From positions 71,530 through 135,529 of the forward strand of contig JBFWOB010000011.1 in the NCBI GenBank assembly GCA_050250755.1: DNA of 64,000 bases. Reading direction: 5' to 3'. The notes beneath the pieces are model-generated. The model was given only the letters and a program-made list of their open reading frames with translations. It was not told the DNA's origin and made no database searches. A program made the translations under genes and the position numbers. This DNA comes from Ga0077555 sp050250755 (GTDB lineage: Bacteria > Pseudomonadota > Alphaproteobacteria > Rhizobiales > Hyphomicrobiaceae). Shown in pieces: positions 36,394 to 44,175 of this stretch (its first letter is position 1; each line of letters opens with the position of its first letter).

Positions 36394-39000
36394 TCAGAAA
36401 ACGCCCTCCTCGGTAAGCTCCTTGATCTGTTGCGAGCTCATGCCGAGCAGCTCGCCATAGACGTACTCGTTGTCCTCGCCGTAGCAGGGCGCGCCCCGGT
36501 CGATGTGCCCTCCTGCGTAAGCCGGGCTTTCGCTAAGCTTCACGGGAACCTCGGCGACCGGCCAGCGGCCGATCTTCGTCCCGGTGATCTCGGTCAGCCA
36601 TTGGAGATGGGCAAGCTGCGGATCGTGATCGCAGCGGTCCTCGGTCGTTTGACAGACTCCAGCGGGCACGCCGGCGCGCTGCAGCGACAGCATTAGCTCG
36701 CGTGCGTCGCCCGTGCGGGTCCATTCGCCGACCAGAGCATCGAGCGCGTCCTGATGCTGTAGTCGCGCAGCAAGCGTCGCAAACCGGGGATCGCTCACCC
36801 AATCGGGGCGCCGTGCGACCTCGGCCAGTGCCGTCCACTCCGTATCGGTGAAGCAAGCGATCGCGAGCCAGCGATCATCGCCGGTGCACGGATAGGCGCC
36901 ATGGGGTGCTGCGGCCTTGTTGAAGGATCGGTTGCCGGTGCGCGTCCATATGCGTCCGTTCGCCGACCAGTCGAGAACGGAGGTGCCGCCGATGACGAGA
37001 CCAACCTCGGTTTGCGACGCGTCGATCCACTGTCCTTGGCCAGTCCGCTCGCGATGGTAGAGTGCGCTCAGCATGGCGAGCGCGAAGCTATAGGCACCCA
37101 TCCAGTCGAGATAAGAGTAGCCCCATCCCGCCGGCATCGCGGGTTCGGGCAACCCGGACATCTCGGAGAGGCCGGCAAACGAGTTGGCGATCGGGCCGAC
37201 GGTGCGGAAGCGGCCATAGGTTCCCTGCGCGCCCATGCCGGACTGCTGCACATAGATGATGTCTGGCTTGATCTCCTTGAGCGTGTCGTAGCCAAGCCCC
37301 CAGTTATTCAGCACACCGGGCGAGAAGCCTTCGGCAACGATGTCCGACATGGCGACGAGCCGGCGCGCGATCTCCAGGCCCTTGGGATGGCGCACGTTGA
37401 GCGAGATACCGCGCTTGCCCGGGTTCTTATTGTTGAATTGACCGCCCATGTTGGGGTCCGTCACGCCGCGCAGCGGGCCCGTGGCCTTCTCGCGCGCCTC
37501 GCGACCTCCGATCGGGGCCATGGCCGCGAGGCGGGTGTCGGGGTGACTCTTGATCTCGACCTTGAGGCACTCGGCGCCGAACGAGCTCAGGAAGCGGGTT
37601 CCTCCCGCCGAGGCGAGAAACCAGGTGAAGTCGAGAACGCGAATGCCCTCGAGCGGAAACGGTTTGCCGCGTTTCGACGGCTTGCCGGCGCGTTCCGGCG
37701 CCGCATCTGCAGCGGTAACGGGCGTGCGGTGTGTCGGCTGGGCGCCCACCGTCGCAGCGTCCTCGTTCAGGAGCGGCGCGCGCCGGCCCGGTGTCCAGCC
37801 AGTCGCTGTGCCGATCCACTTGCTGGTGGCGTAGCGGAACGACCGGCCGAGCTCGGGATGCTCGATGTCGGTGAAGCTGCGGCGCGCGAGCCAGTGTGGG
37901 TCGAGCGCATTCTCGTGTGGCTTGCGAAGCGGCGCCCACAGCATGCCGGCCTGCTGCGCCTCGCGCCATGGGATGTTCTCGTACGTGAACGTGCGCACGA
38001 ACCGCTGCACGGCTTCCATCGACAGATCGCGCTTGGATTTGTCCGGCGCCGTGCCGGGAATGAACCGTCCCGTTCGCGGCGGAGCGGCGGTCTGCTCGTC
38101 GAGACCGGATTCGATGCCGTAGTGATCGAGCAAGGCAATGAGACGTTTGCCGTCGTCGGGGTGATTGCCGAGGTTTGCCATTACCCATCGGCCGTCTTTT
38201 GTGTGCGCGATGGTCGGATGCGGCGAGATGGATTCGCGGGCGTGACGGCATGTCTGGCGCAGCACCGGTGATCGCCGCATGACCCATGTCATGAGATCGA
38301 CCTCGGTGCACTTCGACACCGCCTCGTGGATGGCGCACGAGACCTGCTGCCCCTGGCCGGTTCGGAACCGGAACATGAGAGCCGCCAGGATCGCCATGCT
38401 CAGTTGCTCGCCGGCGACGTGATAGGCGTGCCACATCTGCGGGGCGATCGGCGGCAGATCATACTTGCCGTCAGGGGCCGGGTCGTAGCCGCAGTTCATC
38501 ATCACCCCGCCGAGGGCGAGATGCACGAGGTCGCTGGCCTTGAAGTCGCTCCAGGGGCCGTCATCGCCGAAAGGCGTCATGCGCGCATGGATGAGTGTGG
38601 GATAGCGTTCGCGAAGCGACTGCGCACCCAGGCCAAGGGCGTCGAGCTCGCCCTTCGGCGTGGAGTCGAGAAGGATATCGGCGGAGGCCACGAGCGAGCG
38701 TAGGCGTTCTTGATCCGATTGCGTCTTCAGGTCGAGGACGATGGATCGCTTACCGCGATTGTACTGCCAGAAGAACAGCGAACGCTCGGGATCGGCCTTG
38801 TCCTCGTAGAAGGGACCGATCTGCCGCGTCGGGCTGCCACCCGGAGGCTCGACCTTCACGACATCCGCGCCGAGGCCAGCGAGTGTCAGGCCACAATACT
38901 CCGCCTTCTCGTCAGCCAGTTCGACGACGCGAAGGCCCGACAAGACGGTTGGCTGAGCCGATGCGTCGGATGCAGCGGAAAGCTCATCATTGGCGGCCAT
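36394..39000 (-). CDS. Double-length type III (CaiB/BaiF) CoA-transferase
   Basis: An 868-residue fusion of two family III CoA-transferase domains: residues about 18-420 (VLSGLRVVELADEKAEYCG start, GLGADVVKVEPPGG) and about 455-860 (LEGIRVLDFTWFLASAGG, FGAECLKVE). Both have the RTGQGQ motif. The second half carries SYLDWMG, supplying the catalytic Asp; in the first half the same place reads HAYHVAG with no Asp. One active and one structural half is the inference. These enzymes swap CoA between carboxylic acids. No acyl donor can be named. It converges with the thiolase-like operon. Confidence 0.88.
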   Translation of the reverse strand: MAANDELSAASDASAQPTVLSGLRVVELADEKAEYCGLTLAGLGADVVKVEPPGGSPTRQIGPFYEDKADPERSLFFWQYNRGKRSIVLDLKTQSDQERLRSLVASADILLDSTPKGELDALGLGAQSLRERYPTLIHARMTPFGDDGPWSDFKASDLVHLALGGVMMNCGYDPAPDGKYDLPPIAPQMWHAYHVAGEQLSMAILAALMFRFRTGQGQQVSCAIHEAVSKCTEVDLMTWVMRRSPVLRQTCRHARESISPHPTIAHTKDGRWVMANLGNHPDDGKRLIALLDHYGIESGLDEQTAAPPRTGRFIPGTAPDKSKRDLSMEAVQRFVRTFTYENIPWREAQQAGMLWAPLRKPHENALDPHWLARRSFTDIEHPELGRSFRYATSKWIGTATGWTPGRRAPLLNEDAATVGAQPTHRTPVTAADAAPERAGKPSKRGKPFPLEGIRVLDFTWFLASAGGTRFLSSFGAECLKVEIKSHPDTRLAAMAPIGGREAREKATGPLRGVTDPNMGGQFNNKNPGKRGISLNVRHPKGLEIARRLVAMSDIVAEGFSPGVLNNWGLGYDTLKEIKPDIIYVQQSGMGAQGTYGRFRTVGPIANSFAGLSEMSGLPEPAMPAGWGYSYLDWMGAYSFALAMLSALYHRERTGQGQWIDASQTEVGLVIGGTSVLDWSANGRIWTRTGNRSFNKAAAPHGAYPCTGDDRWLAIACFTDTEWTALAEVARRPDWVSDPRFATLAARLQHQDALDALVGEWTRTGDARELMLSLQRAGVPAGVCQTTEDRCDHDPQLAHLQWLTEITGTKIGRWPVAEVPVKLSESPAYAGGHIDRGAPCYGEDNEYVYGELLGMSSQQIKELTEEGVF

Positions 39001-39274
39001 AGCGTCTCTTTCATCAGCAGCAAGGGTGTCGTTTTGCAGGAGCGCCGGCGCACCGGGCTCTGCGGCTCTACGTCACGATAGGCGACAAGTGTTGTCCAAG
39101 GGCAGATGCTTTGGCAATCGCGGGCCGCGACAGCCGTGATTAGATCCTTATTGCGAAGGGTCCGGCGGGAACCGAGCCAGAGTGCTCGCTGGGTAATCCG
39201 CTTGTGAACGGCAAACTGCGATAGGCTGTCCTAAGCTCGTGCCCAGAGAAGGCGCCGCTTCACGGAGGAAGAAA

Positions 39275-40162
39275 ATGCAACGCAAGTCGGCTAGCGATTT
39301 CGATCCTCGTATTCTTGAAATTTTCGACGGATATGTTCACGGAAAATATTCGAAGCGAGAAGTGCTGGCCCAGTTCTCTGCGTTTGCCGTCGGCGGAGCG
39401 ACGGCGGCGGGCATTCTGCAAAGTTTGCAGCCCAATTACGCGCTCGCGCAACAGGTGCCCCCGGACGATCCTGCGATTAAGACAGAGACGATTTCTTACA
39501 GTTCACCGAAGGGCCACGGCGAAATCAAAGGCTTGCTTGCGCGTCCTGCAGTAGCGACCGGCAAGTTGGCCGCTGTGCTCGTCGTCCACGAAAATCGGGG
39601 TCTCAATCCCTATATCGAGGACGTTGTCCGGCGCGTTGCCAAAGCAGGTTATCTCGCGCTGGGTCCCGATGGACTTTCGCCCGTCGGTGGTTATCCCGGC
39701 AACGACGAGGACGGTCGCGCGAAACAATCGAAGCTCGACCCCGCCAAGCTGATGGAAGATTTCTTCGCCGGCTTCGAGCATTTGGCGCAACGCTCGGATG
39801 TCAGCGGCAAAGTTGGCGCAGTCGGCTTCTGCTACGGCGGCAATGTTTGCAATGCGTTGGCGGTGGCCTATCCGAACTTGTCGGCATCGGTGCCCTTCTA
39901 TGGACGCCAGCCGGCGACTAAGGACGTTCCGGCGATCAAGGCTCCGCTGCTCCTGCACTATGCCGAGCTCGATGACCGCACCAATGCCGGGTGGCCGGAA
40001 TATGAGGCAGCACTCAAGGCGAATAACAAAACGTACACGGCTTTCATCTACCCAGGCGCCAACCACGGTTTCCACAACGATACGACGCCACGATACGATA
40101 AGGCGGCGGCCGAACTGGCATGGTCGCGCACTCTCGATCACTTCAAGAAATACTTGGCGTAG
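39275..40162 (+). CDS. Dienelactone hydrolase family protein, probably exported
   Basis: A 295-residue alpha/beta hydrolase. A basic, KR-containing segment (25-29) before a hydrophobic stretch (32-50) and an AxAQ site suggest a signal sequence, possibly Tat-like. The triad is Cys186 (GFCYGG), Asp233 or 234 and His264 (GANHGF), as in dienelactone hydrolase. The substrate is unknown; related exported proteins exist in many alphaproteobacteria. GGAGG lies six bases before the ATG. It may belong to the neighbouring catabolic locus, but is read away from it. Confidence 0.85.
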   Translation: MQRKSASDFDPRILEIFDGYVHGKYSKREVLAQFSAFAVGGATAAGILQSLQPNYALAQQVPPDDPAIKTETISYSSPKGHGEIKGLLARPAVATGKLAAVLVVHENRGLNPYIEDVVRRVAKAGYLALGPDGLSPVGGYPGNDEDGRAKQSKLDPAKLMEDFFAGFEHLAQRSDVSGKVGAVGFCYGGNVCNALAVAYPNLSASVPFYGRQPATKDVPAIKAPLLLHYAELDDRTNAGWPEYEAALKANNKTYTAFIYPGANHGFHNDTTPRYDKAAAELAWSRTLDHFKKYLA

Positions 40163-40256
40163 GCGCGGTCTCGATATTCCGGATACGGCCGAACATCGGC
40201 CGCGCGCAGGCGGAGCGCACATCTACCGAAGTTATCTGGAATTTCAGAGGGGTAGA

Positions 40257-40333
<77 letters not shown>

Positions 40334-40339
40334 GCATTG

Positions 40340-40360
40340 CGGCGGGCACTGGGCCCGCCG
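40340..40360. terminator. GC-rich stem-loop ahead of tRNA-Asp
   Basis: CGGCGGGC-ACTGG-GCCCGCCG, a perfect 8-bp stem seven bases upstream of the tRNA gene and downstream of the SDR gene, both on the minus strand. There is no T-tract; it could end SDR transcription or be a tRNA leader structure. Confidence 0.4.
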
Positions 40361-40459
40361 AGGCCCCTCTGCTACGTGCTCGAGGGGCCGGTGTCAAGAA
40401 CGACGATGGGCAAACACCGTGCTGAATGAGAGCGATGCAGTGATGCCATCGTCCCTTGG

Positions 40460-41185
40460 TCAACCGCACCACGCCTCGAACACAAGACCGGTCAAATCCG
40501 GGCCGCGTCCGCTGGCGAGATGCAACGCCAACGTGGCGACGTCAGCCGATCCGCTCAGCATCCGACCAGGACCGACAGAGCCGGCCGCCGGCACGATGGC
40601 ATTCACGCGAATGCCGGCCTCAGCAGCACCATCCGCCTCGGAACGAGTGAACGAGGCGAGGGCATGGCGCGCGATCACCCCCAGCATATCCGCCCCAGGC
40701 GTCGCATTCCTCGGCGAGGTTACGATATTCAGAATGGTGCCCGTGTTCAGCATGGTGCGCATCCGATTGACCGCGACCCGTGTCGCCAGCACCGGCATGG
40801 CCAGGCTTTCGGCGACCATTCCTTCGATTTCGGCGTCATCGGCCTCATCGGCGGGCTCGCCGGTCCGCGCCAGATTGACGACGACGTCGAGGCCGCCGAA
40901 TTTCTGGGCCGCCTCGCGAGCGAAGCGAAGCATCGCGTCCGCCCCGTCGAGCGCGCCCGGAAACAGCTTCACGTCCATCGCGTAGGGGGCAATGATCTCG
41001 GCCATGGCCTGCGTCTCGGGGCCATCCTCATCGGCCTGCACCACCAGCCGTGTCCGCGCTTCCGCAAACGCGCGCACCACGTCGATGCCGAGCGAACCGG
41101 CCACGCCCGTGACCAGCACACGCTTGCCGGCAAGCTCCGGATACTCGGGCGCGAACTCGACCTCGTCGAGCGTGCCAATCAACAT
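40460..41185 (-). CDS. Atypical short-chain dehydrogenase/reductase
   Basis: A 241-residue Rossmann protein: KRVLVTGVAGSLG gives a TGxxxGxG-like NAD(P) motif and GLDVVVNLA the NxA strand. The active-site segment reads ILNIVTSPRNATPGADMLGV, then ARHALASFTRSE, where the catalytic Tyr-x3-Lys is expected, and neither residue is present. It may be a pseudoenzyme or have another chemistry. The ATG has GGAGGAG six bases upstream, better than the GTG five codons earlier. It lies upstream of the tRNA-Asp gene. Confidence 0.78.
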   Translation of the reverse strand: MLIGTLDEVEFAPEYPELAGKRVLVTGVAGSLGIDVVRAFAEARTRLVVQADEDGPETQAMAEIIAPYAMDVKLFPGALDGADAMLRFAREAAQKFGGLDVVVNLARTGEPADEADDAEIEGMVAESLAMPVLATRVAVNRMRTMLNTGTILNIVTSPRNATPGADMLGVIARHALASFTRSEADGAAEAGIRVNAIVPAAGSVGPGRMLSGSADVATLALHLASGRGPDLTGLVFEAWCG

Positions 41186-41675
41186 GGGCGTCTCCTCCAC
41201 GCGTTATGCGCGGCGCACATCACATCCGACGCGCCGCCGACGAACCGACAAGACGTGATTCACTCCTAACGAGTGCTGAACTTGCCTCCCGCCCGATACG
41301 CCACCCGGAGGCTGCTCGATCCCTCTTGCTCCTTGCTTGACGTGGTCGCGCCCGATTCGGGATTCGGCGAGACCGGAATCGGGCGGTCCGGTGGCCATGG
41401 GCCTTCGTCGACAAGAAGCATGGCGCTGATCATTCAACCCGAAGGCCGGTCTCCGTAGTTTCCCGGAGCCGCCGAGGAAATCGCGAGCTGCAGAAGCGGC
41501 GCGAATCAAGCGTGTTGAAAAAGCTTCAGTCCCCGAAACTTTCACTGGGGAAAACCGCAGTTGGCTTTGACTCGGCGCGTACAGACGACATTCTGGAGAT
41601 CTGTATTGGGGGCTGCCACCATCGGCACGATCCGCGTTGCGTACTCTAGTTTTGGATTATCTGGAGTTCAGAGCA
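41186..41675. other. Divergent intergenic region, no gene seen
   Basis: This 490-base gap separates the SDR gene from the outer-membrane protein gene and must hold both promoters. I found no convincing sigma70 hexamer pair, no EcfG or LexA site and no credible reading frame. Confidence 0.4.
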
Positions 41676-42443
41676 ATGAAGTCGGTAAGCAGTGTTTGTG
41701 GTGCGCTCGCAATCGGTATCGCGGCCACGCTGTTACAGGTCCAGCCGTCGACGGCACAGACGTATAACTGGACTGGTCTCTACTTCGGCGCCCACGTCGG
41801 TGGCGCCTGGAGTTCATCGAACGCCACGGACGTTCTTGATCCCGCCGGAGGATACTTCACCAACGGTTTCGGAGACACATTCAGCTTCGACAGCAGTGGC
41901 GTCGCGGGCGGTGGCCAGATTGGCTACCAGTTCCAGTTCGGGCGCTGGGTGCTCGGCGCCGAGGTGGCTGGCACTTGGCCCGATCTCCTCGATCGCCACG
42001 AGAGCCCCTTCTACCCCGGATCCGATCGCGTCGAAATGAGGATCAGCCCTATCCTCACGGCAACCGCGCGTCTCGGCTATGCCTTGGGAGATCGCTGGTT
42101 GGCCTACGTCAAGGGCGGCTATGCAGGCGCCGATGTTGATCTGCGCGCGTACGATAGCGTCGGCGACGTCGGACTTGCCGGGACCAGCAATTGGCTCAGC
42201 GGTTATACGGTGGGAGCTGGCCTTGAATACGCTCTTTATGAAGGCGTCCGGATCGGTGTCGACTATGCCTATATCGATTTGCCGTCCGAGACATTCGCCG
42301 CTCAGACGACACTCGGTGCGCCGGAGCGTTTCGATACGTCGGCCGAAATCCACACCGTTACTGCGCGGATCAATTTCCAGCTTGGGCGCAGCGAGCCTGC
42401 CTATGAGCCACGCTACGAACCGCGCTATGAGCCATTGAAATAG
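41676..42443 (+). CDS. Outer-membrane beta-barrel protein (OMP_b-brl, Omp25/RopB-like)
   Basis: A 255-residue porin-like surface protein. Signal peptide at 1-22 (TLLQVQPSTAQ), then YNWTGLYFGAHVGGAW, the usual opening of alphaproteobacterial 8-strand barrels, with alternating strands (FGRWVLGAEVAGTW, RIGVDYAYIDL) to the last strand ending in RINFQLG. The C-terminus then adds an unusual EPxYEPRYEPRYEPLK repeat after the barrel's final strand. GGAG precedes the ATG. A strong terminator follows. Confidence 0.88.
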   Translation: MKSVSSVCGALAIGIAATLLQVQPSTAQTYNWTGLYFGAHVGGAWSSSNATDVLDPAGGYFTNGFGDTFSFDSSGVAGGGQIGYQFQFGRWVLGAEVAGTWPDLLDRHESPFYPGSDRVEMRISPILTATARLGYALGDRWLAYVKGGYAGADVDLRAYDSVGDVGLAGTSNWLSGYTVGAGLEYALYEGVRIGVDYAYIDLPSETFAAQTTLGAPERFDTSAEIHTVTARINFQLGRSEPAYEPRYEPRYEPLK

Positions 42444-42478
42444 TCAGGGCCGCTAAGCCCGACGGACAATTATCAAAA

Positions 42479-42509
42479 GGCCGCCAATGCAATGGCGGCC
42501 TTTCTATTT
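42479..42509 (+). terminator. Rho-independent terminator after the OMP gene
   Basis: GGCCGCCA-ATGCAA-TGGCGGCC, an 8-bp perfect stem (42479-42500), followed by TTTCTATTT. Confidence 0.85.
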
Positions 42510-42607
42510 GGCGTGGAGCTTGAGCTGTAGCTGCCAGCAATTGCTTCGCCGCGACGGGCCTCGTAAAGTCATGTTGATCACCCTCCGCCACGACCGAGGA
42601 GACCGCC

Positions 42608-43936
42608 ATGGCGCCGCTCGACATGAAACCCAACGAGCTCGAGCCTTACTGGCTTCCATTCACCCCGAACCGCTCGTTCAAGAAGAGTCCTCGTCTCTTC
42701 TCGGGCGCGAAGGACATGCACTACCTGACGCCCGATGGCCGCAAGGTGATCGATGCAACCTCGGGACTCTTCTGCGTCAATGCTGGTCACGGCCGCGAAA
42801 ACATCGTCAAAGCGATCCAGCACGCGGCCGCTACGCTCGATTTCGCACCGCCCTTCCAGTACGCCCATCCGGGGGTCTTCGAGCTATCGAGCCGGCTGAC
42901 GCTGCTCGCACCGGGCGATCTCGACTATTGCCTGTTCGCCAACTCCGGGTCCGAGGCCGTCGACACAGCGCTGAAGGTTGCACTGGCCTATCACCGCAAC
43001 CGTGGCGAAGGCAGCCGGACGCGCTTTATCGGCCGTGAGCGCGGCTATCACGGTGTCGGTTTTGGCGGTATCTCCGTTGGCGGCATGGTCGCCAACCGTA
43101 AGATGTTCGGCAACATGCTGACCGGCGTCGATCACCTGCCGACCACCTATAATCGCGCCACCCAAGCCTATTCGAACCAGGAGCCGGACGCGGGGGCCGA
43201 TACCGCCGAGGAACTGATCCGACTGATCGGTCTCCATGATGCGTCGACCATCGCAGCGGTCATCGTCGAGCCGGTTGCCGGCTCCACGGGCTGCATTCCG
43301 CCGCCCAAGGGCTATCTCGAGCGGTTGCGGCAGATCACCGAGCAGCACGGCATCCTGCTGATCTTCGATGAGGTCATCACAGGCTTCGGCCGTCTCGGAT
43401 ATTGCTTCGCTGCCGAGCGCTACGGCATCGTGCCTGACATGATCACTTTCGCGAAGGGTGTCACCAACGCGGCGGCGCCCATGTCGGGTGTTCTCGTTCG
43501 AAAGGGCATCTACGAAGCCCATATGAACGGTCCCGAGCATATGGTCGAGCTGTTCCATGGCTATACGTACTCCGGCCATCCATTGGCCGTGGCGGCCGGC
43601 CTCGCAACCCTCGACATTTACAAGCAGGAAGGTCTGTTCGAGCGGGCCCGCAGCCTCGAGGCGACGTTCGCCGATGCCATGCTGAGCCTGAAAGGCCAGC
43701 CCAATGTGGTCGACATTCGTCCGATCGGGCTGATGTGCGGTATCGACCTCGAGCCGTTACCCGGTAAGCCGGGACTGCGCGGCTACGATGCCATCGAGCG
43801 CATGTACCACGAGCACGACCTCTATGTTCGCGTTGCCGGCGACACGCTCGTGGTCGCGCCTCCGCTGATCGTTAGCGAGGACCAGATCGGCGAGATCACC
43901 GAGCGACTCACGCAAGTGGTTAAAGCTGTGGCCTGA
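42608..43936 (+). CDS. Class III aminotransferase (omega-amino acid:pyruvate type)
   Basis: A 442-residue PLP enzyme of the omega-aminotransferase group. FANSGSEAVDTALK binds the cofactor phosphate, GRERGYHG stacks on PLP, FDEVITGFGRLG supplies the Asp to the pyridine nitrogen, and Lys283 (TFAKGVTN) forms the Schiff base. The N-terminus (YWLPFTPNRSFK) is typical of beta-alanine:pyruvate aminotransferases. GAGGAG precedes the ATG. No amino-acid pathway genes are adjacent. Confidence 0.93.
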   Translation: MAPLDMKPNELEPYWLPFTPNRSFKKSPRLFSGAKDMHYLTPDGRKVIDATSGLFCVNAGHGRENIVKAIQHAAATLDFAPPFQYAHPGVFELSSRLTLLAPGDLDYCLFANSGSEAVDTALKVALAYHRNRGEGSRTRFIGRERGYHGVGFGGISVGGMVANRKMFGNMLTGVDHLPTTYNRATQAYSNQEPDAGADTAEELIRLIGLHDASTIAAVIVEPVAGSTGCIPPPKGYLERLRQITEQHGILLIFDEVITGFGRLGYCFAAERYGIVPDMITFAKGVTNAAAPMSGVLVRKGIYEAHMNGPEHMVELFHGYTYSGHPLAVAAGLATLDIYKQEGLFERARSLEATFADAMLSLKGQPNVVDIRPIGLMCGIDLEPLPGKPGLRGYDAIERMYHEHDLYVRVAGDTLVVAPPLIVSEDQIGEITERLTQVVKAVA

Positions 43937-44175
43937 CGCGCGACGTCGTATCATCGGCTCTTCAACGCGGCGGCTGGAGCAATCCGGCCGCCTCGTTTGC
44001 GTTTTGATCAGTTTGTGCACTTATCAATCGCGCGAATCGTGTCCCCCAAGCCTCACACGACGTCCCCCTAACAGCTTTTCCAGAAACGAATCTGTAGATT
44101 GGGGGTGGGCAATCATTGATCTGCCGATCGATCGCACCTGACATCGTTCGCAATCAACGAATTGCGAGTCGCGCC

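Noticed and set aside
36901..38271. 456-residue plus-strand open frame across the CoA-transferase
   Set aside because: Antisense shadow of a clear double CoA-transferase domain gene.
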